From Chloranthus sessilifolius (taxonomy: Eukaryota > Streptophyta > Magnoliopsida > Chloranthales > Chloranthaceae): a DNA stretch of 64,000 nt. A model generated the notes under the pieces. The model did not search any database, was not told the origin of the DNA, and saw nothing but the letters and a program-made list of their open reading frames with translations. Below are positions 34,661 to 46,970 of this stretch, piece by piece (position 1 is the first letter of the stretch; every line of letters starts with the position of its first letter). The stretch lies in NCBI GenBank assembly GCA_021018995.1, contig CM037598.1:46019185-46083184 (forward strand), written 5' to 3'. The translations under genes and the position numbers were made by a program.

Positions 34661-36291
34661 TATCCTCTTTATTCTCAGCTGGTTGCTCCTTCAAGTCCAC
34701 CAGTGGTGGCCTTTGTTGTGTTCTTATAGGAATCTCTTCATTTTCTCTCTCCAAGTTCCTTACAGGCTCATAGTCCACTTGGTTTTCCACTAGCCTACCA
34801 CTTCTCAATGTTGTAATAGATTTGGCTTCCTCATAGGTGGAGGAAACTTCACCCACTACGTACTGTCTCCTTGGGTTATCCAGTGGTTGGCTAGGCAGCA
34901 TCCCTTCCCCTCTCTTAGTCAATGCATTAGACAACTGACCAAGATGGTCTTCTATCTTTTTGATGCTTTGGCTGTGAGAGTGCACAGTTTGAGTTAAGGG
35001 ACCCAAATTCTATAGTGAGGCTAGAACTTGTTCCTCGAAAGAAGGTGCTCTTATAGCTGTAGGAGGTGTAGATTGCTGCACAGGAGGAGCTACAGGTTTG
35101 GCCATGGGTTGCTGATACTGAGGCCTTGGGACATAACCTTCTCGATAGGGCTGAGCATTTCTATAGGGCATGGGCTGATGCTGCTAGCTGGGGTATGCAT
35201 CTTGTCTCCACCTCAGATTGGGGTGGTTCCTCCATTGATACCAAGCAGCAGGCTGCTGCCCATAAGACTGAGTTGCAGCCACATGCTCTATTATAAAATC
35301 AGGAAACTGGTCAGCAGATGGGCATTCTTCAAGGGGGTGAGCAGGGGACTGGCATATGGCACATGCCTCCTCCACCCTAACAGGTACAGGTGACTTCATT
35401 GCTCTCATCAGCCTATCAAATTTTAGGGCTTGGCTATCCACTTTCCTTTCTAAATAGCTTGGCACACTCACTTCATATATCTTCCCTCTTGAAGTATTCT
35501 CCTTCACCAACCTAGGAGGCTCTAGATCTCTAGCCAAGGTTTCCCTTTGCATAGAGTTATCACTAATAATATCAAAGAGCTCCCATGCCTCAACAGTTTT
35601 ATAGAGGTAGGTGCCACCACAGGAAGAATTTATCATGTCTCTGTGTTTAGAATCAATTCCCTGATAAAAGCTTTGAACCAATTGCCATTCAGGGATTTGA
35701 TGGTGGGGACATTTCTTTAGGAGTTCCTTAAATCTCTCCCAGGATTGATGAAAATCTTCAGTTGGGTCTCGGGTAAAAGAGATGATACCCTTCCTCAACT
35801 GGCTGGTTTTTGACATAGGGAAGAACTTGGCCAGAAATTGACATTGGAGATCACTCCAGGACTGAATGCTATTGGGTGGAAGCATGGACAACCAGGTCTT
35901 GGCTCTGTCCTTTAATAAAAAGAAAAGAGTCTCATCCTGGTGTGGCCTACTCCTCCAAACCTGGGATATTAAATGTATTGCACAGTCCCAAGAACTCATC
36001 AATGTGCTTGTAGGGGTCTTCTTTAGTCAGGCCATGAAATGAGGGCAGCATTTGAATTATGGACGATTTTATCTCATAGTTTCCTTGAGCAGCTGGGAAT
36101 TAAATGCAAAAGGGGGAATTGTAAACCCCTGGTGCATTAAATTCCTTGAGAGTTCTAGGCTGCTGTTGCTCACCCATTTCTATAGAGTTAATTGCAACAG
36201 ATGTGGGTGTAGTTGGTTTGGATCTGAGAAGTCTTTCAACCTCTGGATTTAGTGGAATAATCTGAGGTTGGAGAGTTCTCCTACCAAACAT
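34661..36291 (-). pseudogene. Element B gag (broken)
   Basis: ATG 36291 (minus) gives MFGRRTLQPQIIPLNPEVER, the usual start. A stop at about 36100 (TAA where Gln is expected) and a frameshift near 36000 break the N-terminal half. 36002-35184 is open and contains the central capsid-like region (FLAKFFPMSKTSQLRKGI, HHQIPEWQLVQSFYQGI) and a zinc knuckle CAICQSPAHPLEEC (CX2CX4HX4C). 35006-34608 gives the C-terminal Gag part (HLGQLSNALTKRGEGMLPSQ). Gag binds the genomic RNA through the knuckle and forms the particle. Confidence 0.85.
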
Positions 36292-36574
36292 ACAACACTC
36301 TAATTCTGAATGCAACACAGATCCTCAACACAACAAGTAGAATCAACCAAACTTTCTAACTACTCTAAAAAAAGTCAACTGCTCTGAAAAATAAAAGGGA
36401 AGCAGAGGGATGCAAACTACAGAGCAACCTCCATCACAATTCTCCTCTCACTGGCAGCCTCAGATCTGATGAAATGCACATAAAATACTGAAAAATAACA
36501 AAACATACAAATGCAGTTAGTAAAATCAAACCAATAACTACAAAACTTAGATCTACCAATTTCTAAACACACCT
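36292..36574 (-). other. Element B leader between PBS and gag
   Basis: About 280 bp of leader on the minus strand between PBS and gag. No other feature is seen. Confidence 0.5.
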
Positions 36575-36591
36575 CCTCGGCAGCGGCGCCA
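36575..36591 (-). other. Primer binding site of element B (tRNA-Asp type)
   Basis: On the minus strand TGGCGCCGCTGCCGAGG, six bases after the LTR end; two mismatches to the intact site in element D. Confidence 0.88.
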
Positions 36592-37680
36592 AAAAGTTGT
36601 TGGAGTGTTTGCCCTCCCTCCAAAGAGGGTTTAAAATCACTGATAAAATTAGGTAGAACACACTCACACAGACCTGCAGTAATCAGGGTCCGTTGTAGCA
36701 AGTTTTGAAAAGATGGTGAGTAAGGGAATGCCCACAGTGAGGTTGGTTTAAAAAATATGATAAATCTCCAGATCTGTATGAGATTTGGCACCGTAACTAA
36801 TGCTAAGTTAGCTAAAAGACAAGGGAGAGGTTTAAAATGGATTGTCACTTAAGCTAAGCTAAAATTAAACATAGACTAACTTGGATCGAGTTTGGGAACT
36901 TAGATCTGGCAGGGAAAAAGAGTAAAAAGCAAGAAAAAGGAGAAGAGTAGCTTGGAGATTGGTCTCATTGAAATCAGGTTCGATTAATCATGCTACAGAG
37001 GTTCAGGGCACACAATTCCCTCAACAGCTATAAGAACAGCTACAGGGTGGAAGGCTCCACTCTAAATCATAGGATCCACCTGGTCACTTTAATGGTCACA
37101 AACCATCCTATAGACTTTATCTGATCCATGAATTTGCAGCAGAAGAATCCAATTGGAGCCTGAGCTTGGACTAATCTTAAGGTTATGATCTGTCCACTTT
37201 AATGGTCACAGACCATCCTAGGGATCTCCTCCAAAGCTAAAGCATCAATTAGAATAATTAAAACTACTACAGATGCTGCAATTCCAAGGTCATAGACTCA
37301 AGGAATTACAGGAGTATCAAATTCAGGGAGATCGGATGGTATCAATGAGGTCTACCAGTTAAGTGGGTGAGCTGATCTACAGACTCCTCTACACAAATCC
37401 GATCGATCACCAAATGAAACCAAAGGAATTTTAGATTTAATTAAAGCATTAAAAACAACATTTACATTGCATTCAAAATCACTCTACAATGGAAATGCTC
37501 TCAGATCTGTAGTCTGTGCAGCAAGGAACCTTCAATGGCACTTTCAACCTTACCCAATTATAGATCAAACCTCTCTCGTCGCTACCCCAAGGGAATTAGC
37601 CAACCATTGCTAGGCTAAAAGAGGGAAAATAGAATTTCTCTACAATCTCCAATCTCCAGAATTTGGCTCAGATCTTGATC

Positions 37681-37712
37681 CCCCCAATTGCAATTGGGGG
37701 TCTCTATATATA
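37681..37712 (-). promoter_or_regulatory. LTR B (5') TATA box and perfect TATA-proximal palindrome
   Basis: Same as in the 3' LTR: TATATATA then CCCCCAATTGCAATTGGGGG on the minus strand. Both copies of this 20-nt palindrome are perfect. Confidence 0.68.
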
Positions 37713-37909
37713 GCTTTCTCCTTTATTTTTCCCGTCAAAAATGCCGTTTAGAAGGTCCTCAGAGTTTGTTAGGATTCTATTAGAGCACATGGGTCGATTA
37801 GGGCATCTTCTAGAACTGTCGTGCCGGTCACCAAGTGCGTTGGGTTGCGTGTAACAGGTCACCAAGTTACAGCATGTACATAGCTGAATTTCTGAGAAGT
37901 TCTGCACAC

Positions 37910-38465
37910 GATTTCGATAGGTTAAGGAAGCTTTCGACAGGTTCAAATGGAACTTTTTGGTCCTTTCGCTAGGTTCTCAGGTCTCTTCGATAGGTTCCAT
38001 TAGGATGAGCCTTCTCTTAGAGTTTCAGCATTCTCAACCCTTGGCCTAGAGCGTTCGACAGGTTGGGGAAGCTTTTCGACAGGTTGGAAAAGCTTTTCGA
38101 CAGGTTGGAGAACCATTTCGATAGGTTCCATTCTGTATGCCATCATTTCGATAGGGTTGCTCTCACTCCTATCGAAAGGCTCAAGCACCCTTTGATAGGT
38201 TCTGGTCCAACGTCTCCATCTCGATAGGTTCTGGAAACCATTCGATAGGTTCCTTTTACACCTCAGGCAAGCTTTCGATAGGATGGTTTCTTCCTTTCTT
38301 TCAGCTGCTCGATAGGTTCTTAGATCTTATCGAACTCCTCAATCCACATGAATCCATCCTTCTTCTGCCTTCAGATCCTATCGAATCCTTTTCAACTACA
38401 CGAATTCCTCCTTTCATTGCTTTCAGCTCTTATCGAAGTCTTCAGGTGACCTCTCGATAGGATGT
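37910..38465 (-). promoter_or_regulatory. U3 palindrome array, LTR B (5')
   Basis: TCGATAGG/CCTATCGA words in both orientations, corresponding one by one to those of 25200-25765. As the 5' LTR this would drive the genomic transcript. Confidence 0.72.
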
Positions 38466-38735
38466 TTTCAGCCTATTTTTACTTCCTTTGCCTTGCCCTG
38501 CTGTAGCCATGTGCTTTAAGGGTCCAGTGATGTGCTACCCTTTGGTGTGTTGTTGCTGGGTTTGTCCTGTGCTGAGAGATGGCCCCTTTTTAGGCATTCT
38601 TGAGTGCTTTTCTGCATTAGTGTCATCTTTTATTGCTGTCTACAAAATACACTCGACAGAAGCTTATTAGTGGGCTCACAGGTCTATCAATGGTCAGGTT
38701 AAAGGGTAAAAAATGGCATTTTTCACCACTTAACA

Positions 38736-38740
38736 CAAAC
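38736..38740. other. Target site duplication of element B, right copy
   Basis: CAAAC, identical to 23871-23875. Confidence 0.9.
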
Positions 38741-39925
38741 CTGGTAAACTGCCCTTGTGTATATTCCTTTTGAGCCTTAATTTCCAATTTTCTTCAAAAT
38801 ACACCTAAGTATTTATACCTGAGCCTATGGACCTGATTCAAACCTACCCCCACTCTGAGAATTTAGGAGGTAAAGGAGAAGAAGTTGAAGATGGACAAGC
38901 TAGAGTCAACATTGGGTGAATGAGGAGAAACACCTAAAGGACAATAGTGTAGAAGCTGAGGAGAGGGTGGCATTTCAGAAAAATAAAAAAAAAAAGGAAA
39001 GAAAATTTTATCCAAAAGAAAAAAAATAGAAAAAGGATAATGAAAAGGAAGAGAGAGAAGTCAAGAGGAAATTTCATTGGAAAAAGTAAAAAAAAAAAAG
39101 AGGAGAAGCTGACCACTTCAAGTCTGAAAAATATCAAAGAAGATGAAATGTGTTGAACTAAAGAAGGTGAAGTCATGAATCACCTCTTTCACCTGCTGAT
39201 TTCTCCATTTTGCATCCTTTTCATCCTTCCATTCTTTATAACCTACACCCATAAGCCACATTACAACCCAGTCATAAGACCTTGTGATCCTAAGTTGAAT
39301 GAGCTGTTATGTGGAGATGAGGAGTTATACAATCTATGGTGAGGAATGGCCAATGATGCTAGAATTTAATAGCTTTGCCTATGCTCATGCTTGAAGACCC
39401 ATTTGGAGACTGTAACTACTCTTGAGCCTGTGAGAAAATGAAAACCCTCAAAGTTCTTTATGAGAGATGCTCTGGTAAGCATTGGGTATGTTATTGGATG
39501 TATTGGGCATTGCCTAAGCCTAATTTTTGAATTAATGGTGAGCTCAGTACTGACATACACTTGTTGTTTCTCTTGTTGTAAGATAATTGGAAATGATATG
39601 CATACATGTAAAAGTTTTAATGATTAAATGTTTGTGCATATCATGTGTTTAAATTCCTCACATATTGAGTCAAAGGTGAACTGATGCTCTGTGTATAGAC
39701 GGCTTACTTGATAATGTTGCACTTTTATTAACTGTTTCTTTGAGAAGTTTGTGTGTACCTTCACTAAAAATCCTCAAGAGACTTCACTCCTCCATGAGGG
39801 ATCACCTAGGGGTTTAAAAGGCTTGATGCATAAGCTAAATGCATTCGTGCTCCCTACGAAAGTGGCATTTACATTCTTAGAGTAGCTGTTTAAATTTTGC
39901 TTTGCTCAGGGACTAGCAAAGATTA
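38741..39925 (+). other. Element C 3' noncoding module, part 2
   Basis: Continues the module after the insertion of B. It holds an A-rich tract (38980-39100), CACCCATAAGCCACATTACA (39247), the CCTATGCTCATGCTTGAAGA/CTGTAACTACTC block (39376-39425) and the block next to the polypurine tract (39748-39872, GGGATCACCTAGGGGTTTA). No gene is seen. Confidence 0.68.
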
Positions 39926-39937
39926 GGTTTGGGGGTG
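39921..39937 (+). other. 3' polypurine tract of element C
   Basis: GATTAGGTTTGGGGGTG directly before the 3' LTR. Confidence 0.8.
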
Positions 39938-42743
39938 TGTTATTCACTAAAAAGTACCACTTTTCACCTCTTAACCTAGCCTTTGCTGGACCTTGAAGCT
40001 GACTAATAACTCTTGTTTAGCTTATTTTGTAGATTAGTAATAACTTGTGCATCTTAACACAAAGTCTATGCCTTTGGTGCCAAGAAGAGAGAGAATTCAA
40101 GCCAAGGATGGCAGCTGAGCCTGAGATTGATGGAACACCATGGTGACTATTGTGCATGTAATGATGGACCAAGGAAGTCTAACAGATGAAAAAGTATAGA
40201 TGAGAGTGGAGGAAGCTGCAACAGAAGCATACGATAGCAGCAGAGGAATAAATTACTTATCTCGCATAGTTGAGGTGCTGCTTCGCGCTGTTCAAATTCA
40301 CTAGCAAAATCTTCTCACGTAGATGTTACATGTAGCACAGTAGAGCTTGCGAAGAAGTCATGCAGCTCAGTGAAGGGCTTATCCCAGAGTAGTCTCTCGT
40401 GCAATAGTCGCGTACTTCACCTACAATCAACGCTTAAAGAACTCGCAGAGCTCTTGTGCACTAAGCCTTCAGAAATACCGTTCGTGAAACTCTCACGAGG
40501 ATCAAGGCTTATATCAACCACACACACTATCTCACTAGGCCAATCATCACAAAGAACAATAACTAATTCATGAGGTTCTCGCATGGCTATGGAGAGAGAG
40601 CTCTAGAAGTTCTCTCGTGCAGCTCTCGCGCACCTAGAAGCTTAACCCTGTACCGAGTGAGATGTGCTATCCACTTGATAAGAAACTGAGCGAGATGTAA
40701 AGGCATCTGCACGAGTACCTCGTGATAAGAAATTCTGAAGCCCTACTATGCAAGTGCATTCAAAGCCAGAGCAGTTCGCGTGATAATGCGAAGTCCACCT
40801 GCACGAGTGAGCAAACCTTCCAAGCTAATTCTTACCTCGCGAGAACTTTGCAAGTTGTGCGAAGAAACTAAAGAGTAAAAAAGTAACTGTGCGACAAGCT
40901 TAAATCCTTTTTCATGAGAAAGCAACATTTAAAGCTAAATTTTACCTCATGAGTACTCTGCAAGCCACATGAGAGAAATAATGTGCAGAAGCTAGCCTTG
41001 TGAAGCTCGGGCTCTTCACTTCTCAGTCTTAACTCAAGGACCTTTTGAGGATTTTGCCAGGTCTAGGGCACACATCTCGAGGCCTTGATCTCGAGGCACA
41101 CATCCCAAGGCATCCAAGGGTTGTAACAGTGCCACATGTACTAGAAAAATTTAGGTTTACTCTTCTGTTGGCTAAGGCATTAGGACTAAGTATATAAGCT
41201 GTACTTGTAACTTAGAATAATATCTCTCCTTCAACCTCTATCTGTGGTGAGCTCGAGCAGGCTAGGGTTACAGTTTGATCATTTCTTTTTCCCAATTTTC
41301 TTCTCTCTTAGCCCAACACTTGCTAGCTAAATCCTTTGTAAGCAATTAGGTGTAATTTCATTTATTTTTGTAATGGGTCTTGTAATCTTTGGGATTTTGT
41401 GAAGAGCCAATGTGCACAAGGCTGCTGCCTTGAGAAATTGTATTGTAGTTAATTTTGATCAATGGAATTTATACTTTAAATATTTATTCAATCTGTTTAT
41501 TTTCTATTTGCCCATAGTTTTGTTTAGGCTATAACATGTGTTTAGGATTTGAGCTGATTGAAAGGCCCATGGAAGCTTGAGCTTGTAGCCCTGGGACCAT
41601 GGAGGCAGCAGCAGTTTACAAGTTCCATCTCATCATCTGTGGATAAGGCAGCCTATGTGAATAGCCTGTGACCATTTGAGTGGACAAACTATAGCCCTAG
41701 GGCAGGTCTTTGTCATAGATCTGAGAAGGATTCTTCTCCTCTGCACTTGAGCTTATAGCCTTGTGAGAGGCTGTTACAGGAACAGGCTCTCCTCTGTTTT
41801 ACTTGACCAATATCAAATGTAATATCTGATTTCTCTGTAGTGATGGTAGACTTGTGAGCTGAGTCATTGTAGGCCTTTTGTAGCAATGACCAGCTAAATC
41901 TAAATCCTCATTCTGACTGAGATACCTTGTGGTTTTCACCTAGTTTTCAAAGTCTGTTTGCTCCTATGAATGCCTGCCAGATCTATAACAGATCTGGGGA
42001 GGTTGTAGCCTTGCGAATATAGTGTTTGTAATAGTATTCATGGCCTGATTTAATTCATTGGTTGGAGGAAATCTATTGCATAGTTTGTGACCATTTAAGT
42101 GGGCAGATTATAGCCTTAAGATCAGTCCACTCCTTTGGATTAGGTTAGTTTTCTGATTTATTCAATGCAATTTGACAAACTCTATTGGATACTCTGTGAC
42201 CATTTAAGTGGACAGAGTATAGCCTTAAGAATAGTCTAAATGGCATGGGTTGAGTTGGATTCTTCTTCCTTGCTGAGGTTTTTGATAGCATATTAGCAAG
42301 GATTTACTGCAGAGACAGCCCTAAATCTGAGTTACATAGCTGAATTAACTTGAGCTTCAACTGCTTACTTTCCATCCTTTTATCTTTATTTTAATACACA
42401 CCATCACCACCTTCTTCATAACCCTTTCTTTATAATAGGACTACACTTTATTTCTCTTCTTTTAGTGTTAATTTAGTATAGTTGTGGCACACAACTCCCT
42501 TTCTTTAGGATTGTCAGATCTATAGCCAGATCTGGAGGCCTACTATTATAGCCCATTTTGGGTTCCAGATCATTATCTCTGTGGAACAAACTCTCACTTA
42601 AAACTTGCTGCAATAGCCCTGTATCTTACAGGTTATGTGTACTTTAGGTTGAAGTTTTCATAGCCATTTCACTCCACCATTGTATTCTATTTTTTACCAT
42701 CTTATATCACTTTAAATAAACATCTGGTATACACCACAGGACA
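39938..42743 (+). repeat. 3' LTR of element C
   Basis: Starts TGTTATTCAC and ends CACAGGACA, a few bases of the usual ACCAACA end being lost. 2806 bp, similar throughout to 14534-17353. U3 words at about 40255-41000, TATATAA at 41191-41197, stem-loop segments near 41655, 42079 and 42189-42220 (the last perfect). Confidence 0.9.
42189..42220 (+). promoter_or_regulatory. R/U5 stem-loop of LTR C2
   Basis: Arms ATACTCTGT and ACAGAGTAT pair perfectly over 9 bp. In LTR D the arms are ATGGTCTGT and ACAGACCAT; the differing bases are compensated on the other arm. Confidence 0.63.
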
Positions 42744-44944
42744 GTAGAGAGAAGAGAGAGGAGAGAGAGAGAGTGAGAGCGAGAGGGAGTGAGGGAGAGT
42801 GAGAAGGAGAGAGTGAGAGAGAGCAAGATTGAAAGAGAGAGAGCAACAAAAGGAGAGTGAGAGTGTCAGAGTGACAGTGAGAGTGCAAGAGTGAGAAGCC
42901 AAGAGTGTGGCACTCTCGCTCACCCTCTCTCACTCGCTCTCTGGGACACTTACTTTCTCTCCCTCACTCTCTTACTCTTGCACGCTCTCTCTCTCTCTCT
43001 ATCTCACTCTCACTCTCTCTCCCTCTCTCTCCCTCACACTCGCCCTATCTCTCTTCCTTACTCTTCCTCTCTCTACCTTTCCCCCTCTCACACACTCTCT
43101 CTTAATCTCTCTCTCGCTCTCGCAGTCTCTCCCACTCTTTCTCTCTAGCTCTCTCACCCTCCCTTTTGCTCTCACTCTCACTCGTGTAGTCGCTAGAGAA
43201 TGAGAGCGAGAGGGAGAGTGAGTGCCAAAGGGAGATGGGGAGGGAGAGTGAGAAGGAGAGCGAGAGAGAAAGAGAGAGGTCCCTCGCGTGTGAGAGAGAG
43301 TGTCTTACTCTCACTCCCTCTCTCTCCCTCTCTCTCTCTCCCTCACTCTCTCTACCTCTCACACTCTCCCTCATGCTCTCTCTATCACTCGCTCTCGCCC
43401 TCATACTCACTAGAGAATGAGAGAGAGAGCAAGTGTGAGTGAGAGGGAGAGGGGGGAGAGGGAGAGAGAGAGAGAGAGGAGAGTAAGAGGGTGTGAGGGA
43501 GAGAGCAAGATCGAAAGACAGAGAGCGAGAGATGGAGAGTGAGAGGGCCAGAGTGAGTGGGCAAGAGTGAGTGTGGGTGAGAGTGTCGTGCTCTCACTCG
43601 CCCTCTCTCACTTGCTCTCTCTCACACTTGCTTTCTCTCCCTCATTCTCTTTTACTCTTGCATGCTCACTCGCTCATGTTTTATATCCCTCACTCTCACT
43701 CTCGTTCCCTCTCTCTCCCTCACTCTCTCTCTTTCTCTCTTTCGATCTCTCCCAATCTCTCTCTCTCTCACTCCCTCTCATAGTCTCTCTCGCTATCTCT
43801 CCCTCCCTTTCACTCTCCCTCTCATTCTCATTCTTGCACTTGCTAGAGAACGAGTATGAGAGTGAGAGACTGAGGGGGGGGAGAGAGAGATAAAATGGAG
43901 AGAGATAGATAGAGAGGGAGGGTGAGAGGGAGTAGGGGAGAGTGAGAAGGAGAGAGAGAGAGAGAGCAAGAGCGAAAGAGAGCGATCGAGGAAGAGTGAG
44001 TGTGAGCGAGAGAGTGTCTTGCTCTCGCTCGCCCTCTCAGACACGCTCTCTCTCAAACTCACTTTCTATCTCTCATAATCTCTCTCATGCTTTCTCTCTC
44101 TCACTCTTTCTCTCTCGCTCTCTCCCTCCCTTTTGCTCTCCCTCTCACTCTAGCTTTTACACTAGTTAGAGAATGAGAGCAAGAGCGAGTAAGAGCGAGA
44201 GGGAGAGGGGGTAGAGAGAGAGGGAGAGAGAGAGAAGAGAGAGAGAGAGTGGGTGAGAAGGGGCGAGCGAGAGAGGGAGAGTGAGAGGGTCAGAGTGAGT
44301 GTGAGAGAGAGATTGTCTCACTCTCACTCTCTCTCACACACTTTCTCCCTCTCTCCCACTCTTACTCTCACACTCTCTCTCTCCCCCTCTCGTAGTCTCT
44401 CCCGCTCTCTCTCCCTCCCTTTCGCTCTCCCTCTCACTCTCATTCTCGCACACGCTAGAGAAGAAGTGCAAGAGCTAGAGGGGGAGGGGAGAGAGAGAGA
44501 TAAAGAGGAGAGATAGAGAGGGAGAGCAAGAGGGAGTGGCGAAGAGTGAGAAGGATAGAGCGAGAGAGAGAAAGAGTGAAAGAGAGAGCAATAGAGGAAG
44601 AGTGAGTGTGAGTAAGAGAATCTTGCTCTCGCTTGCCCTCTTACACTTGCTCTTTCTCTCTCGCTCTCTCTCCCTCCCTTTTGCTTTCCCTCTCACTCTC
44701 TCGCTCTCATTATCATACTCGATAGAGAACAAGAGCGAGAGCGAGTCAGAGTGAGAGGGAGAGGGGGAGAGAGGGGAGAGAGAGAGTGAGAGAGAGAAGA
44801 GAGAGAATGAGAGTGAGAAGGTGAGAAAGAGATAGAGAGAGATGGAGAGTGAGGAGCGAGTGAGAGGGAGAGTGTGAGAGAGATTGTCTCACTCTCGCTC
44901 GCCCTCTCTTGGTCGCTCTCTCTCACCCACTTTCTCTCACCTGG
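42744..44944. repeat. CT/GA satellite, segment 2
   Basis: Same alternating blocks as segment 1. TAGAGAA-type hinges near 43194, 43407, 43844, 44167, 44457 and 44723 are 213-437 bp apart. The left edge continues the purine block broken by element C; the right edge ends in a pyrimidine block broken by element D. No genes. Confidence 0.9.
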
Positions 44945-44949
44945 CCACT
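44945..44949. other. Target site duplication of element D, left copy
   Basis: CCACT, repeated exactly at 59077-59081. Confidence 0.88.
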
Positions 44950-45784
44950 CGTTGAGAACTAGAAAATACCATTTTCCACCCTTTAACCTGGGCCTTGATA
45001 GACCCTTGAGAAAACTAAATAAGTGATTTAAGTGCTTGTGTTACAGCTAACAATAAAGACAGGCTTAACCATGAAAGCGGCCAAAAAGTGCCAAAAAGAT
45101 GATAATCCATGTCGATCTAAAGGAAGAAAGAGAAGGGACAACCTCACTAGCTGTCAAAATGCCTGAACTGAAGAGGCAAAGACCTGGTCTCAACCCAGAA
45201 AAGAAATGTGGAGCAATTCAATGAAAAATGCACTTGAGCGCTTTTGAAAAGAAGAACTCCTGCGAGCAGAAGAACTGAACACTGAAAAGAACTAAAAGCT
45301 CGGGCTTAGTTTTGAAGAGCACACGAACTCTTGAAGGATGATTGACCTATTTGAAGAAGAGAACTCCTTGCGAACAGAACCTGAACTTTACGAAAAGAGC
45401 TTCAGAAGTCACAGTGCCTTGCGAAAGGTTCCCTAAACTAAGCGAAATGGTATACGGAATTCCTAGCTTTTGCAAGGTAATTAGTAATCTTTTGCTCCCA
45501 ATGCATTTAAAAACCTAGGGACATTGAAGATTCTAAGCACATGAAGCGAGGCATATTCCACCCCATGTGAGCACCGAAGATGAAATCAATTGGCGGGAAC
45601 TTCTAGAAGCTCTATGATTTTCAAATTACATATGAATTGATGATGCTTATGTCGCTGATTGGTGAACCAAATCGAGCAATTACGATTGGCGAAATAGTCT
45701 GGATCCTTGTGCTAAACTACCATTGGTTGATCTGAGATCTGAGCACTTTGATTGGTCGATACATCGAGCTAGACACAGGAAAAT

Positions 45785-45818
45785 TATAAATAGATGAACC
45801 ATTTGCCCAATTTGGGCA
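45785..45818 (+). promoter_or_regulatory. LTR D (5') TATA box and TATA-proximal palindrome
   Basis: TATAAATA at 45785-45792, then TGCCCAATTTGGGCA at 45804-45818, arms of seven bases around a central T. The sequence differs from the palindrome in A/B but occupies the same place relative to TATA. The 3' LTR has the same at 58085-58118. Confidence 0.65.
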
Positions 45819-46227
45819 TCCAGATTTTGAGTTTCATTCCTATTCCCCCATTTCCAGATCAGCTAGCCTGTCTGAAACCTTATAATAGCATAACTTTTAC
45901 TTGCAATTGAGCGCTGTGAGATATCTCTGTAATTCAAAAGAGGATTGTATTCAAGACTACAAATCTGAGAGCTATTTAAGCTGTGCTTTGTAATTGTAAA
46001 TGTGAATTTGAAAAGGTTGCTGTAAACCGTACGTTCTCAATTGGATTCGTGTTAAGGGTTCCCTCTTATCTCCTTATTGCACTAGACTCCTTTAGATTTA
46101 CTGTTTTTCATGTAATTTCCCTTAATTCATTAACCCTGTGGGAATTAGTGTTTGTAACTTAATCTCTCACAGAATTTGTAGTGATATTTCTTGTTCCGAA
46201 TTAAGGGTTTAGATTAAAGACTATTGG

Positions 46228-46259
46228 ATGGTCTGTGGCCATTGAAGTGGACAGACCAT
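46228..46259 (+). promoter_or_regulatory. R/U5 stem-loop of LTR D (5')
   Basis: Perfect 9-bp arms ATGGTCTGT and ACAGACCAT enclosing an inner CCA/TGG stem with a two-base bulge and a short A/T/G loop. The copy in the 3' LTR (58528-58559) is partly decayed. Confidence 0.66.
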
Positions 46260-46781
46260 AACCATAAGCCTAAATTTAATCCTTGAGTTAGATTTATTTC
46301 TCTTGCATCTGTGCTTGTAGCCAGATGAAGATTGGATCATCTCTCATTTGACCTGCAGTCATTCTCATTGTGTTTCAAGGACCAAATCAAAGTTAGATAT
46401 TATTTCTCCATTTTTATAAATTTACATCAAAATTCCCCCAACTCAGATCTGGATCATTTAGTTTGACTTTTACTTTTATCATTTAGTTAATGTGACAAAT
46501 TCAACCTCCCATCTTATGTGCTCTGTAGATAGGATAAGAGGCCAGATCTGGTAGCTCAGATCTGGAGGTTTATCTTGCATTTTAAACAAATTCTCTGTGG
46601 ACGATCTTTTACTCACTTACATTTAAAACTTGCTACAATTGACCCAGATCTTGCAGGCTAATTCACTTCTCTCTGTGCTGATATTTCTTTTTTTTTTTCT
46701 AGATTCAGTATAACTTAGCATTTGCAAACCTGTTTTCAAAACACAAATAAATCATGCACACTCAGAACACCAACAAGTTTT

Positions 46782-46798
46782 TGGCGCCGTTGCCGGGG
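46782..46798 (+). other. Primer binding site of element D (tRNA-Asp)
   Basis: TGGCGCCGTTGCCGGGG, six bases after the LTR end, the classic Athila site complementary to the 3' end of plant tRNA-Asp. It primes minus-strand DNA synthesis. Confidence 0.95.
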
Positions 46799-46970
46799 AA
46801 TTTTTTTTAAAATAGGTAGACCTAAGTTTTCATTTTTATTTTTACATCGGTAAACTATACTGTTGTTTATATCTGTGCAGTTATTCATATCCATTTTGAA
46901 GAGAGGAATCTACTTTAAAAGGAATTCTGAAGGTTTGCTGTGCATAATCGATTTCTATGCTACATGTTGT

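Larger units (their letters stand above)
23876..38735 (-). mobile_element. Element B: Athila-type retrotransposon on the minus strand, nested in C
   Basis: 14,860 bp between perfect CAAAC duplications. Read on the minus strand: 5' LTR (38735-36598), PBS (36591-36575), gag, protease, RT, RNase H, integrase, palindrome array, a short accessory ORF instead of ORF3, internal polypurine tract, 3' module, polypurine tract, 3' LTR (26032-23876). The LTR pair is closely similar, suggesting a fairly recent insertion. A 1.85-kb solo LTR (31103-32948) interrupts RT. Confidence 0.93.
36598..38735 (-). repeat. 5' LTR of element B
   Basis: Minus strand TGTTAAGTGG...CTCCAACA, 2138 bp. U3 TCGATAGG words at about 37910-38465, TATATATA at 37705-37712, perfect 20-nt palindrome at 37681-37700, stem-loop at 37185-37216 (arms ATGATCTGT and ACAGACCAT in plus-strand reading). 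A second stem-loop near 37080 has lost about 20 bp compared with the 3' LTR. Confidence 0.92.
14534..42743 (+). mobile_element. Element C: Athila-type retrotransposon, internally deleted, interrupted by element B
   Basis: The order is LTR (14534-17353), decayed PBS, gag, fused integrase end, palindrome array, ORF3, internal polypurine tract, 3' module split by element B (23876-38735), polypurine tract, LTR (39938-42743). Without B it is about 13.3 kb. It lies within a purine block of the satellite, which continues on both sides. Protease, RT, RNase H and most of integrase are missing, so it could only have moved with proteins from a relative. The flanking 5-mers (GAGAG left, GTAGA right) do not match cleanly, and the end of the right LTR has a small deletion. 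Confidence 0.9.
44950..46775 (+). repeat. 5' LTR of element D
   Basis: Starts CGTTGAGAAC (TG mutated to CG) and ends ACACCAACA, 1826 bp. U3 words at about 45230-45440 are damaged by small deletions. TATAAATA at 45785-45792, palindrome at 45804-45818, stem-loop at 46228-46259, conserved U5 end near 46605-46665. The part after about 45790 is almost identical to the 3' LTR, while 45200-45780 shows many 1-5 nt deletions. Confidence 0.93.

Noticed and set aside
14534-42743. A clean target duplication for element C
   Set aside because: The 5-mers outside the LTRs (GAGAG and GTAGA) do not match, and the 3' LTR end is slightly deleted, so it cannot be confirmed in this low-complexity context.
42702-44926. 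Similar long low-complexity frames in satellite segment 2
   Set aside because: Same reason: translated simple sequence without protein features.
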